DNA from: Pseudocitrobacter corydidari | Lineage (GTDB): Bacteria > Pseudomonadota > Gammaproteobacteria > Enterobacterales > Enterobacteriaceae | Direction: 5' to 3' | Length of the DNA: 64,000 nt | Assembly (NCBI RefSeq): GCF_021172065.1 | Contig: NZ_CP087880.1 | Span: 2,456,583 to 2,520,582, forward strand | Shown: one piece after another, positions 18,312 to 27,276 of the stretch | How the letters are laid out: each line of letters starts with the position of its first letter | Position numbering within the stretch: the stretch's first letter is position 1 | The notes under the pieces: generated by a model | Database searches by the model: none | Seen by the model: only the letters and a program-made list of their open reading frames with translations | Told to the model about the DNA's origin: nothing | Program-made: the position numbers and the translations under genes

Positions 18312-18938
18312 TTACAATGCGTAAGAATAACGAAAAAGATCGTTTATATCAGCGTCCATCTTTTTCTCTACCCGCTGCTTGGCAGCATAAACGCTACGTA
18401 CTCCCAAATTAAATGTTTCAGCCACTACGACACAATCCTGGCCCGCACTTAAGTCATGTAAGATGCTAAATTCCAGTCTGGATAAAACTTCGCCACGAAC
18501 GGTCATTGGATGATGCCCCAGAAATTTTCTTTTAATTTTCTCAGCGATGGTGTCTATTTTTTCGCCGGGATACAAAATCAAAAAGATATTATCGTCGTTT
18601 TTAAACCAATAGTTAGCCAACGCCTGCAGATGTTTATCACAAACAAGGATTATTTTAAGTTTGGTTTCTATCAATGCATCCAGCCATGCCCTGCTTAAAA
18701 AACTTCTAAAGTAACTAATTGAGAAATCTACAAAAACACAACCAGAGTAGATCCAGGTATGGCTTTTCTTCAATACACCTTCCGTGATACCCAGCGCAAA
18801 AAAACTACTGCCTTCAGGCCATGTGCTAAAACAAAAGCTCTGGCAAAATGAGATCCGTACGGATGTTGTAGGTTTTATCTCACAATTTAAAGGGCACGTA
18901 ATACAGCTTAATTTGTTTAAATTAACTTCAGAGAACAT
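18312..18938 (-). CDS. LuxR-type HTH regulator with Cys-rich N-terminus
   Basis: 208-residue protein, from the ATG at 18938 behind GGAGGAGGG; an upstream ATG at 18983 with AAGGA would add 15 residues. The C-terminal part (about 155-200, LSRLEFSILHDLSAGQD to VRSVYAAKQRVEKKM) fits a LuxR/FixJ-like HTH. The N-terminus has five closely spaced cysteines (C12, C15, C19, C32, C36; CITCPLNC), which could bind a metal or cluster, followed by a receiver-like or sensing region without phospho-acceptor signature. Base composition is AT-rich compared with the redox genes. It is about 1.6 kb from argU. The Salmonella fim locus has a LuxR-like FimW near argU, but I cannot establish that this is its counterpart. 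Confidence 0.65.
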   Translation of the reverse strand: MFSEVNLNKLSCITCPLNCEIKPTTSVRISFCQSFCFSTWPEGSSFFALGITEGVLKKSHTWIYSGCVFVDFSISYFRSFLSRAWLDALIETKLKIILVCDKHLQALANYWFKNDDNIFLILYPGEKIDTIAEKIKRKFLGHHPMTVRGEVLSRLEFSILHDLSAGQDCVVVAETFNLGVRSVYAAKQRVEKKMDADINDLFRYSYAL

Positions 18939-19500
18939 TCTGCCACCCTCCTCCCTTTTGTAATTATATAGTTCCATTGACATAAATCCTTGTCAACGGC
19001 TTCCCTGCCCGGCCTGAAGCATACCAATACAGCTAAAACCAACATATACGACAATATTCCTGGTTTAATAAATAAACGCCAAAAAACACGCTTTTAAAAA
19101 TCAACACTTAAATAATAAACATTCTTATAACACTGACATCATCCAGGATAATTGCGGCTATCACTAAGAATTTTACCACGAGAAAAAAGTACCAAATATG
19201 TGATACCACTTCTTATATCAGAGGTAATACCTAATGATAATTATTTTAATATAGAGGTTATTTGCAAAAGACTGAAATGACCACAAAATAAAAATGAAAT
19301 ATTGTTTCCACATGTAAGTGGAAATTGATTATCATTTGTTATTATCACTATCTAGTGAGATTTTCATCTAACTAAAATCTCAAATTCAAAATAAATTCCT
19401 GCCTTTAACCCGCTTTGCGTTTTTTTTGCAGTGTTGCGCAAAAAATTTTTACTGCCGCGCAAGCGCTTGAATGACAGCGCGCCCTGGTTCACACTATCAG
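18939..19500. other. AT-rich intergenic region between the LuxR-type gene and the riboswitch
   Basis: No convincing gene. It contains a small inverted repeat TTTCCACATGTAAGTGGAAA (19307-19326) and, overlapping it, GAAATTGATTATCATTTGT (19321-19339), which matches 13 of 19 positions of the Fur consensus. It should contain the promoters for the LuxR-type gene (leftward) and for the riboswitch-ppaC transcript (rightward). Confidence 0.4.
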
Positions 19501-19606
19501 TAAGGTGATGGCGTTCCACCTTCCCCAACCGCCTCGTTCTGAGGCTAATGACGCCTGATATGACTCTCATTCACGATGGGGCGTGTCAGGCTGGTCGTTT
19601 TCTCTC
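19501..19606 (+). ncRNA. Fluoride riboswitch (crcB RNA motif) with terminator-type expression platform
   Basis: The aptamer is directly readable: GGTGATGGCGTTCCACC (19504-19520), then AACCGCCTC, TGAGGCTAATGACGCCT (ending 19556). These match the conserved crcB motif: GGNGATGG, TTC, AACCGC, and CTGATGACGCC-like 3' strand that forms the pseudoknot. GCCTGATAT (19553-19561) can alternatively pair with GTGTCAGGC (19583-19591) to form a 9-bp terminator stem followed by TCGTTTTCTC. Because this stem uses the aptamer 3' strand, fluoride binding should prevent termination and switch on ppaC. Family members are known to control fluoride-sensitive enzymes, including pyrophosphatases. Confidence 0.9.
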
Positions 19607-19640
19607 CAGCTCAACATGCTTCCCTGACAAGGTTTAAGCA

Positions 19641-20543
19641 ATGATAAATGTACTTGGTCACCTTCATCCGGATAGCGATGCCGTTTGCACTGCGTATATG
19701 GCAAGCCGCTGGCTTACGCTTCGCGGTCTTCAGGCACAGGCCTGGCGCTGTGGAGAAATTAATCGCGAAACCCGATTTATATTTGAACAGGCTGCACTGC
19801 CGGTTCCCGACTTACTTACTGACTCTCTTGCCGATCGCGATGTCTGGCTGGTCGATTTTACCGAGCCCACTCAGGGCCCTGCCTCTTTAGCTGAGAGTAA
19901 CGTTGTCGGCATCATCGATCACCACCGTCTTGGCGGCCTGGTGACGCGCCTGCCACCGGAAGTGTGGGTGAAGCCGGTAGGCAGCAGCAGTACGCTACTG
20001 TGGCAATTGATGACACCAGAGATCCGCCGCATGGTAACGCCTGCCGAAGCGCTATTAATGCTGGGTGCGGTGATAAGCGACACCGTTGCGCTTCGCTCCC
20101 CCACCACGACCTCTGATGACACGCTTGCCGTTGAAGAACTGTCGACCCTCGCCGGCATTGAGAAAGATGCCTTTATCGCCGGGCTACTGACCGCGAAAAC
20201 CAGCATTGAGGGGTTAAGTGGGAAAGCGCTGCTGAATAAAGATATCAAAACCTTCCAGATCCAGGGCGTGAAGGTTAACGCCGCACAGATTGAGCTGTTT
20301 TCATTAAATCAGGTGGATGCTGTACTGGATGAGTTGCAGGAAGAGATGGCGCTGAATATCCAGGAAACCGGCGCGCAACTGGTGGTGGTCATGCTGACGG
20401 ATATCAATGCCGGGTATTCGACGCTCTACTTTGCCGTGCCGAAAGGCCAGCAAGAAGACGCACCCTGCTTAGTCGAAGGGATGCTGAGCCGTAAAAAACA
20501 GTTGTTGCCGTGGCTTGAGAACTATCTTGCTAAGGGGAAATGA
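19641..20543 (+). CDS. ppaC: Manganese-dependent inorganic pyrophosphatase (family II)
   Basis: Cytoplasmic DHH-family enzyme that hydrolyses pyrophosphate to phosphate. All metal and substrate residues can be placed: GHLHPDSDA (H7, D11, D13), D72 in LVDF, DHH at 93-95, D147 in ISDT, and the C-terminal SRKKQ (R284, K285, K286) that binds phosphate. Length is 300 residues, near the usual 305-310. E. coli relies on the unrelated family I enzyme Ppa and lacks this gene. It is preceded by a fluoride riboswitch and by AAGG 8 nt before the ATG. Fluoride is a strong inhibitor of pyrophosphatases, so extra enzyme on exposure makes sense. It is convergent with argU. Confidence 0.93.
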   Translation: MINVLGHLHPDSDAVCTAYMASRWLTLRGLQAQAWRCGEINRETRFIFEQAALPVPDLLTDSLADRDVWLVDFTEPTQGPASLAESNVVGIIDHHRLGGLVTRLPPEVWVKPVGSSSTLLWQLMTPEIRRMVTPAEALLMLGAVISDTVALRSPTTTSDDTLAVEELSTLAGIEKDAFIAGLLTAKTSIEGLSGKALLNKDIKTFQIQGVKVNAAQIELFSLNQVDAVLDELQEEMALNIQETGAQLVVVMLTDINAGYSTLYFAVPKGQQEDAPCLVEGMLSRKKQLLPWLENYLAKGK

Positions 20544-20558
20544 CGGTTTGCAGTGAAA

Positions 20559-20635
20559 TGGTACGCCCTACAGGATTCGAACCTGTGACCCACGACTTAG
20601 AAGGTCGTTGCTCTATCCAACTGAGCTAAGGGCGC
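20559..20635 (-). tRNA. argU: tRNA-Arg (anticodon UCU)
   Basis: 77-nt cloverleaf with encoded CCA: acceptor start GCGCCCT, D-arm TAGCTCAGTTGGATAGAGC, anticodon loop CTTCTAA within CGACC/GTCG-type arms, T-loop TTCGAAT. The body equals E. coli argU as I remember it. The 3' end differs: a G1-U72 wobble and A73 discriminator instead of G-C and G73, and altered T-stem pairs. In E. coli the DLP12 prophage is integrated at the 3' end of this gene; here ppaC follows directly. Confidence 0.96.
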
Positions 20636-20944
20636 ACTGAAGAAGTTGTTACTTCACGGGGGTGAAACGCGAGGAATTATACGGTCACCGGGCGGTGAGT
20701 CAATCCATTTCAATGTGAAATCAGGGTTGTTCGTTAGGATGAGCATAACGCGAACAGCCCTTGTCTTTTTTTTAACCACTCTTCTTACAGCAGCCCTGGT
20801 GCTGCGAAAACCCTTACTTAACTTTAAGCATTGCCTTAGAGAAGAACCTGCCTCTGGTGTCACAATGTCTGCAACTGGCTGTTTGACCGCATCGTTAGAT
20901 AAGCTATAAGTGAAGACGCGCGTGACGGCGCCAGGAAGAGAAGC

Positions 20945-21661
20945 ATGCGCATCGCAATTCGCAGAGAAAGGAGGCGTCGTTCAGGCACCGATCACCCCGG
21001 ATTTAAGAATCCACACGCCTGGCCCCCGTTTTTTGATAGACTCGAACGCCTGACTCACTCACTTGCCCTCACGCACAAAACCGACTCCCCTCATTTTATT
21101 CTGGTCAGCAGCGATCAATTCTTGCGGCAAGGGTTTCGTTTCGCCCCTTATCCTTTAAGCAACGGCTGGGTAACGTCAACGCTGGATAATGCGCTGGACC
21201 TGCTCCCCAAAGCACCGGGCGTACAGTTGCTGGTCGATATTTACTACACCGATGCGCCAGCCATCGAAACGTTGGATCGCTTGCGTCGCATCAGTTTCGA
21301 GTATCCACAAAATTTTATTCATCTGATTGCGCCGACACAGGATAAAAAAGCCCTGCGCTTTATGAAAGCAGTGACGGCACTACGGATAATCAGTCGACAT
21401 TCGCCGTTTCGTACCCTGCGCAAAAAACTGCTCATGCCTCAGCCGATACAGTTCAACCGGAAAAGCCATTTTTCGCGCGATGAGTGGCTCATTCTGATGG
21501 CGCTGACCCAGGGGCGTTCGTTGAAATCTATTGCCAGCGATCATGACAAAGATTACCACAGGATTATCTATCGCCTGGCGCGCATTGTTGACCGGCTCAA
21601 GCTTCAGCATCGTTCAGAACTTATTCACTTGCTGCAAAATCTTTCCGCTAGTTCAAACTGA
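20945..21661 (+). CDS. fimY: Fimbrial regulator FimY
   Basis: 238-residue LuxR-like activator that in Salmonella works with FimZ to turn on the fimA promoter. It has an Arg-rich N-terminus (RRERRRRSG), a middle region without receiver-type acidic pocket (NPHAWPPFFDRLERLTHSLA), and a C-terminal HTH (FSRDEWLILMALTQGRSLKSI onward, about 178-232). The length is close to Salmonella FimY (240) and the sequence reads as its homologue from memory. ATG 20945 is preceded by AGGAAGAG. It lies between argU and fimZ, as in Salmonella, but without the EAL-protein and fimW genes that occur there between fimY and argU. Confidence 0.85.
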   Translation: MRIAIRRERRRRSGTDHPGFKNPHAWPPFFDRLERLTHSLALTHKTDSPHFILVSSDQFLRQGFRFAPYPLSNGWVTSTLDNALDLLPKAPGVQLLVDIYYTDAPAIETLDRLRRISFEYPQNFIHLIAPTQDKKALRFMKAVTALRIISRHSPFRTLRKKLLMPQPIQFNRKSHFSRDEWLILMALTQGRSLKSIASDHDKDYHRIIYRLARIVDRLKLQHRSELIHLLQNLSASSN

Positions 21662-22469
21662 CATTATCGTTAACCTCATAAATCTTAGAATGTTTTAAGA
21701 AATTACTTAATTGAAATGATCTTTTATTGTTAAATTTATACAAATTTGCAAAATTTATAACTATTCCTAAAGGCCATTCATCTGTAGTAAAACACGCTCA
21801 GAATAAAGCACTACGAAGAGCATTCTGCTACTCAGTATTCAGATGAAGACCACGTAATTCACACTTCGCACAGAAGTTTTGCCAGGTAACCACCAGCTTT
21901 AGTAGGGTTTCACAGCGTAATGACTACAAATACCTTTCCTGACTTCCCGATAGCACCGATTCAGATCAAAAGGAATTTTTAAAGGAATAATCGACGAATT
22001 GCGCCAGTCTGGTTATGTTTACCGATCTGTTTTTCTACATAAATTGCGCCATATCAATTAACATATTTTCAACAATCAGCATCTATCTATATTTATCCCA
22101 GAGATAAAAGTTATCTTCTCTGAAGGATTTTAAACACCTGGAGGTAAATACCAAAAATAATTTGAATAAACTTTCTGATTAGAACATCATATTAATTACG
22201 GATTATTACTACTTTAATAATGCTTTTCGGACAATTCATAGCAAGTATAATAGCCATGTACTTATCGTGTTATAAGAAAAGCCTTTTTCAAGGGTTGAGG
22301 CATTGTTTAAGTACCGGACAGAACTGTCACTTTATAATGGTACAAGTAGGGATAGATAATTCCTCTGGAAGTAAGACAAGAATTAAACTATTTATTTATC
22401 CATTCGACTTGTAATAGTTTCCGTAAAGGAATCCCACGTAACTATTCCAACAGTCTGAGGCATATAAAG
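21662..22469. other. Long AT-rich region between fimY and fimZ
   Basis: About 0.8 kb without a supported gene. It should contain the fimZ promoter and its regulatory sites. A 64-codon frame at 22220-22414 has no ribosome site and ordinary AT-rich composition, so I do not call it. Confidence 0.5.
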
Positions 22470-23102
22470 ATGAAACCGGCATCCGTTATCATTATGGACG
22501 AACACCCTATAGTCAGAATGTCGATCGAGGTCCTGCTACAAAAAAACCCGCAGGTTCAGGTTGTTCTCAAATCCGACAATAGCCATGAAGTTATTGAATA
22601 CATTAGAAATAATAATGTTGATATGGTTATACTCGATATTGAGCTTTCCGGTTCAGACGGGTTTTCATTACTTAAGCGGATAAAGAACATCAGTGAAAGC
22701 ACTAAGGTTCTTTTCTTGTCATCCAAATCTGAGTCGTTCTATGCGTGTCGGGCGATCAGGGCTGGCGCAAATGGTTTCGTCAGCAAACGGAAGGATCTGT
22801 GTGATATCTATAAAGCAGTGGAGATGCTTCTCGCCGGATATTCATTCTTCCCGGCTGACTCCATGAATATCTTCGGTGGCGGGAACATGCGCAGTAATAA
22901 GTTTACCGACATGCCGTTATCTAACAGAGAAATTACCGTACTACGTTATCTTGCTAATGGTTTATCTAATAAAGAGATAGCAGCCCAACTATTGTTGAGC
23001 AATAAAACTATTAGCGCGCATAAATCAAATATTTTCACCAAGCTTGGCGTACATACTATCGTTGAATTGATTGATTATGCGAAAGCCCACGAATTACTTT
23101 AG
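22470..23102 (+). CDS. fimZ: Fimbrial response regulator FimZ
   Basis: 210-residue NarL/FixJ-type response regulator that activates fimA transcription. Receiver domain at 1-120 with acidic pocket (MDEHP), phospho-acceptor D56 in VILDIELSGSDG and FLSSKSES near Lys106; LuxR HTH at about 145-205 (LSNREITVLRYLANGLSNKE). The sequence is clearly the FimZ of E. coli and Salmonella (MKPASVIIMDEHPIVRMSIE). No cognate kinase is nearby, as in other species. It is convergent with fimF, separated by a hairpin. Confidence 0.96.
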   Translation: MKPASVIIMDEHPIVRMSIEVLLQKNPQVQVVLKSDNSHEVIEYIRNNNVDMVILDIELSGSDGFSLLKRIKNISESTKVLFLSSKSESFYACRAIRAGANGFVSKRKDLCDIYKAVEMLLAGYSFFPADSMNIFGGGNMRSNKFTDMPLSNREITVLRYLANGLSNKEIAAQLLLSNKTISAHKSNIFTKLGVHTIVELIDYAKAHELL

Positions 23103-23113
23103 CCCTTCATGAA

Positions 23114-23138
23114 TCCCGGCCCCGAAACGGGCCCGGGA
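23114..23138. terminator. GC-rich hairpin between convergent fimZ and fimF
   Basis: TCCCGGCCC and GGGCCCGGGA form a strong stem with a small bulge and a short loop. There is no clear T-run on either side, so it is a hairpin barrier rather than a textbook terminator. Confidence 0.5.
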
Positions 23139-23140
23139 AG

Positions 23141-23659
23141 TCAGTTATAGTTAAGCGTAAAGGTCGCATCCGCATCGGCGCTGCCCGGCTGTGGGTTGTC
23201 TGCCGTGGAGATGTAATTAGCGTAAAACGACAGTGTGGCATCCCCTTGTGCGTCGATAGCCACCTCTTTACTCTCCTGTTGTAGCGGTAAGCGAGTTTTG
23301 TCCTCATCGAGGATCTCCACCGCAACACGACTTGCCTGGCTTGTGCTATTCAGCGCCAGCAGGGTGTTGTCCTGATCGTCAGGCGTTCCGGCAAAGGTTA
23401 TCGATACGGCACCCGGCGGGCAGCCGGTTAAGCGAATCGAAAACGGCATCGCCTGGGTTTTGCTGCCCGCGGTTTGCAACTGCTTCGTTGGCCACGTTCC
23501 TAACTGCACTTCTTTCGCGCTATCGCTGGCGTTTACCACGCAGCTTAAATCCACAATATTGCCCTGCAACTTTATGTTGACCTCACCCAACGGCGTTGCC
23601 GCCTGCACGGAACTTATCATCGCCAGCAACGCCAGGGCGAAAGTGAAATGACGTGGCAT
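23141..23659 (-). CDS. fimF: Type 1 fimbrial minor subunit FimF
   Basis: Periplasmic pilin-like adaptor at the tip of the type 1 fimbria, 172 residues, the length of Salmonella FimF. Signal peptide MPRHFTFALALLAMISSVQA, then a pilin fold with an N-terminal donor strand (TPLGEVNIKLQGNIVD), the two conserved cysteines (C in DLSCVVNAS and LTGCPPG) and a C-terminal penultimate Tyr (FTLNYN). GAGAGG precedes the ATG; the frame is open further upstream but those starts fall inside fimH. It follows fimH by about 10 nt as the last structural gene. Confidence 0.9.
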   Translation of the reverse strand: MPRHFTFALALLAMISSVQAATPLGEVNIKLQGNIVDLSCVVNASDSAKEVQLGTWPTKQLQTAGSKTQAMPFSIRLTGCPPGAVSITFAGTPDDQDNTLLALNSTSQASRVAVEILDEDKTRLPLQQESKEVAIDAQGDATLSFYANYISTADNPQPGSADADATFTLNYN

Positions 23660-23669
23660 CTTGCCTCTC

Positions 23670-24680
23670 TTAATCGTAATCAACACGAAGATAGCCTCGC
23701 GAGGTAAATATCCCTTCAGCCGGTTTATTGCCGGTAATGCTGACCGGCCATGCGCGGATCCCCACCTGCGCCTGCGCCGCGTCATCCAGCCGGAACGGAA
23801 TGGTGCTGCCCAGCGTATTCGGTGTTAACGGATTGCCGTTTGCATCAGCCACCACGAAGCCTAAATCGGGATTGTCAGAAACCAGCGCATTACCCGAAAC
23901 TTTTTCAGCCTCAATACGCATAGTCAGGTACGCGTTGGCTTCCACGTTGGTGCATTTAATCCCGATGGTTTTACTCTGCGCAGGCACGCTCGGCGGGCGC
24001 TGTCCGACTCCGGCCTGCGAAAAGAGCGATGCGCCAATGTCGCCAAAGTCAAATTCGACCACATTCCCGGCGTTAATTTCACAGCTCTGCGGCACTTCAA
24101 TGGTGCCGCTATAGCTGATGGTGTAAACGACGGTGGTGAGTGGATCGGCGCTTGTCGTAGTGACATAGACCCTGAACATTGTCTGTTGGGGGATCACCAC
24201 CATGTTGATAAAGCGTCGTGTCACTTTAAGGCGGAAAACCAGCTTAGAATCGGTTACCGGGAATGCTTTGTTTTTCGATACGTTAGGGTGCGATCCCATC
24301 TGGATATAACTCACCGGGGGATAGAATTCCCCTGCAAAGTCATCCGTAATCTTCATGGCACCATCAAGGTATTCATTCAGTTTTACATACTGAAATTTAT
24401 CTTCCACGCTGGTGATCGGGAGATCGGTGGTGTAACTTCGCATGGTCGTGTTGCCTGAGGTTCCTTTGGGGCAAATGGCGTTAACACCGACCAAACCCGA
24501 TTTCTGCGACAATGTGACTATCTGCCCCACCTGGTTATTGGCACTGGTAAAAACATCGGTCAGGTTATAGGCAATATCTTTTGCAACACCATCCGAGTTC
24601 GCGCACACCGTAGCCCAGGCGGGAAGCGCCGTCATTCCCAGACACACCAGCGCCAGCGCCAGCGCAAGGGTGCTTTTCAT
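23670..24680 (-). CDS. fimH: Type 1 fimbrial tip adhesin FimH (Salmonella type)
   Basis: 336-residue mannose-binding tip adhesin. Signal peptide MKSTLALALALVCLGMTALPAWA, mature start TVCANSDGVAKDI, an N-terminal lectin domain (about 24-195) and a C-terminal pilin domain (VEVPQSCEINAG-like VPQSCEINAGNVVEFDFGD to YLRVDYD). It closely resembles Salmonella FimH (335 residues) rather than E. coli FimH. I used ATG 24680; in-frame GTG codons at 24698 and 24692 overlap the fimD end and would spoil the signal peptide start. It follows fimD directly. Confidence 0.93.
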   Translation of the reverse strand: MKSTLALALALVCLGMTALPAWATVCANSDGVAKDIAYNLTDVFTSANNQVGQIVTLSQKSGLVGVNAICPKGTSGNTTMRSYTTDLPITSVEDKFQYVKLNEYLDGAMKITDDFAGEFYPPVSYIQMGSHPNVSKNKAFPVTDSKLVFRLKVTRRFINMVVIPQQTMFRVYVTTTSADPLTTVVYTISYSGTIEVPQSCEINAGNVVEFDFGDIGASLFSQAGVGQRPPSVPAQSKTIGIKCTNVEANAYLTMRIEAEKVSGNALVSDNPDLGFVVADANGNPLTPNTLGSTIPFRLDDAAQAQVGIRAWPVSITGNKPAEGIFTSRGYLRVDYD

Positions 24681-24684
24681 ACTC

Positions 24685-27276
24685 TTATTCACGTTCACAG
24701 CGTGCTCCCATCATGGTAATCGCCTGATTTAAACTCTCCTGCGGGAGCGTATAGGTCGCCCGGCAGCGTTCCTGCGCACTGTCGCCCCATTGAATAAGCA
24801 GCTCGCCGCTCAATGGCAGACCGCTAAGGTAAATTTGCCCCTCTTCGCCCGCCATACTGGTGACGCCGCTGTTGACCTCGCGCACAATCGCGCCAAACGG
24901 CACAAAACGATCGCCCCGGCGCACGGTGATCAGCGCACGCACGCCAATTCGCGTATCAAACGCCGCACGCACCAGCGCGCCACGGGTTGGCACCACGCTG
25001 CTGACGTTATTTTCCACGTCCGTGTGGTCATTCATGGAATTGGTATCGAGCGCCACGCGGTTATAGCGATACACCGTGGCGTAAGGCATGACGGCGTAGC
25101 CGCGCCAGTCGGTTTTCACCCCGGTCTGGTTTTCGACTTTCACACCGCTGGCGCCCGGCGCTTTGATAAGCACGTTGGTATCGCCCAGCGGTTGGCTGAA
25201 CGTCACGCCATCGGCATGACCGACCACGCCACCGGCCAGTTGCCAGTTAAAGTCATGCTGGTCACGGGAGTAGTTGTAGCCTGCGCCAACCGTACCGTAC
25301 GTCGCCTGCCAGTTGGCGGAAGCACTGCCGCTGGAGCCGTTGTTGCTGGTATGGCCCTGCGTCACGCTGTAGTTCAGGTTGCGACCTTCCAGCAGCGTGC
25401 CGCTGACGCCGGTTTGCCAGCTGCTATCGCCGTCTTTATTACGGCTGGCGGAGGCAGTGGCATAGGCGCGGTCCAGTACGCTATCGCGACGATAGCCATT
25501 CGGCGTAAACAGGCTGAACGGAATGGAGACGTTCGCAGAAACAATACGATCGGTGCCGTCGATACCCACCGACCGGTTCCACGACCAGCTCAGCGAGTAG
25601 CTTATGCCTTTCCAGCCGCCGGCATAGCCAAGCTGATACCAGATATTGGAATCGCTGGTTCCCCAGTAGGTTTGCTCGCTACCGGAGAGATACACCGAAC
25701 CGTAATCCCCCAGCGATTGCGAAATATTGACCTGGAAACGCCCTTTTTTACTCCAGGTGAGGTTGTGATAACTCACCACATCCGGCACGCCGTTTTTATC
25801 GTTTTCCGTTTCGGAATACTCATACCCGGACATCCGTTTCCACGCCACGTCATCAAGGGTATAAAAACCGCGCGTCGAGTAGCGATAACCCAGAAGCTGG
25901 AAGTTGGTGCCGTAGCCATTCAGGGATTTCGCGTACAGGAAACGCAGAGACTGCCCTTCATGCCAGCTGTCGTCTGCTAACTGGCTGCGCGCATGGGTCA
26001 CATCGAGAGAAATCGCGCCCCAGTCGCCGAGATTTTTCCCCGCGCCAATGGCTGCTGCCGCGTAGCGCGATGCCATCTGCGTGCCACCGTAAACGGTATA
26101 ACCGCCCGGCAGGCCGACAATCATCGTGCCCTGACCAAAGAACGGCGTATCTTTCTGGCTATTACCGCTGCGATACTCCCCGGCGACCAGATCATACTTC
26201 AGCCGCCCTTCGCGTTGCAGCAACGGCACCGTGGAATAGGGTACGGTATAGCGCTGCTGGCTACCGTCTTTCTCCTCTACGGTCACCTCCAGGTCACCGC
26301 TCGAAGAGGTTGGGTTCAGGTCGCTAATCGCAAAGGCGCCCGGCTGGACGTAGCTTTGATAAATTACATAGCCGTTCTGACGGATCACCACCTTCGCTGG
26401 CGTACGCGCAATACCGCGAACGGTCGGCGCATAGCCCTGCAAGCTGTCCGGATACATACTGTCTGAGGAGTAAAGCCGGCCACCGCGAAAACCGATGCTG
26501 TCGAACACGTCATTGCCGGTATTGCTGTCGCCCAGCACCATTTCGCTTTTCAGCGGGATAATCGAGCGCTGCAGCCAGGTACCGATATTCTCCCATTCGC
26601 TGTGGCGCTGTCCGTTATTACGGGTATAGCGCCACGCGCCGTTATTACGCAGCCGCCACGGGCCGTAGTTCAGGCCGCTTTGCAAGTTGAGATAGTGACT
26701 GTCGTCATCGCTGCCTTTGTTACCGGTCAGGCTATAGTTCAACAGCAGCGCTGGAATGCCTTCATCCCACTCGTCCGGTGGAATATAACCGCGCGCGCTG
26801 TTGCTCATCGCCGCCTGTGGCAGGCTGAGTCGCAGGCGTAACGAGGCGAAATCAAACGCCACGACGCTACCTGGCAGCAGGTTTTCCAGCGCCACACAGC
26901 TCTCTTTCGGTTCACTCGCCAGCGCCGGGAAGGCCGTCATGTTGACGCCCAAACGCTGTAAGAAATCGCGCTGAATACAGGGCGCGAGGCCCGCAGCGGG
27001 AGGGGCCGCCCCTTCGGCGGCGACAAAGGTGAGATCCTGGGTGCCGATAAATTCATCGTTACGCCAGATATCGACGCGATACACGCCCGGCGCTTGCTGA
27101 TGCCCCTGCTCAAAACGCGAAAGATCGGCCACCGAGGCCGTATCTTCCGACAAAAATGCGGGGTTAAAGTAGCTCTCGCCGCGCCCGTTGGGTGACCAGA
27201 GCGCCGCCATCACAGCCAGCGTCAGCATACTGAGCGGGTGAAGGTTTTTCATGGTGTTGGCCTGCCCTGGCTTCAT
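24685..27276 (-). CDS. fimD: Fimbrial outer-membrane usher FimD
   Basis: 863-residue usher that assembles chaperone-bound subunits and exports the fimbria. It has a signal sequence, N-terminal chaperone-binding domain ([10 protein letters not shown]), barrel with plug ([20 protein letters not shown], then [11 protein letters not shown]), and C-terminal domains with [20 protein letters not shown] and a terminal Cys (GARCERE). The ATG at 27276 overlaps the fimC stop (TGATG); another ATG at 27252 ([10 protein letters not shown]) gives a tidier signal peptide with GCAGG in front. Gene order fimC-fimD-fimH-fimF is that of Salmonella. Confidence 0.95.
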   Translation of the reverse strand: MKPGQANTMKNLHPLSMLTLAVMAALWSPNGRGESYFNPAFLSEDTASVADLSRFEQGHQQAPGVYRVDIWRNDEFIGTQDLTFVAAEGAAPPAAGLAPCIQRDFLQRLGVNMTAFPALASEPKESCVALENLLPGSVVAFDFASLRLRLSLPQAAMSNSARGYIPPDEWDEGIPALLLNYSLTGNKGSDDDSHYLNLQSGLNYGPWRLRNNGAWRYTRNNGQRHSEWENIGTWLQRSIIPLKSEMVLGDSNTGNDVFDSIGFRGGRLYSSDSMYPDSLQGYAPTVRGIARTPAKVVIRQNGYVIYQSYVQPGAFAISDLNPTSSSGDLEVTVEEKDGSQQRYTVPYSTVPLLQREGRLKYDLVAGEYRSGNSQKDTPFFGQGTMIVGLPGGYTVYGGTQMASRYAAAAIGAGKNLGDWGAISLDVTHARSQLADDSWHEGQSLRFLYAKSLNGYGTNFQLLGYRYSTRGFYTLDDVAWKRMSGYEYSETENDKNGVPDVVSYHNLTWSKKGRFQVNISQSLGDYGSVYLSGSEQTYWGTSDSNIWYQLGYAGGWKGISYSLSWSWNRSVGIDGTDRIVSANVSIPFSLFTPNGYRRDSVLDRAYATASASRNKDGDSSWQTGVSGTLLEGRNLNYSVTQGHTSNNGSSGSASANWQATYGTVGAGYNYSRDQHDFNWQLAGGVVGHADGVTFSQPLGDTNVLIKAPGASGVKVENQTGVKTDWRGYAVMPYATVYRYNRVALDTNSMNDHTDVENNVSSVVPTRGALVRAAFDTRIGVRALITVRRGDRFVPFGAIVREVNSGVTSMAGEEGQIYLSGLPLSGELLIQWGDSAQERCRATYTLPQESLNQAITMMGARCERE

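Noticed and set aside
19364..19570. 68-codon minus-strand frame upstream of ppaC
   Set aside because: It covers the fluoride riboswitch, whose conserved bases explain the sequence better.
20559..20635. Possible prophage attachment pair at argU
   Set aside because: No integrase gene and no second copy of the tRNA 3' end were seen in the window, so only the altered acceptor end is reported.
22220..22414. 64-codon open frame between fimY and fimZ
   Set aside because: No ribosome site, no recognisable sequence, placed in the fimZ promoter region.
24790..25980. 396-codon open frame on the plus strand
   Set aside because: Antisense to fimD; low-complexity His/Arg-rich product, no recognisable fold.
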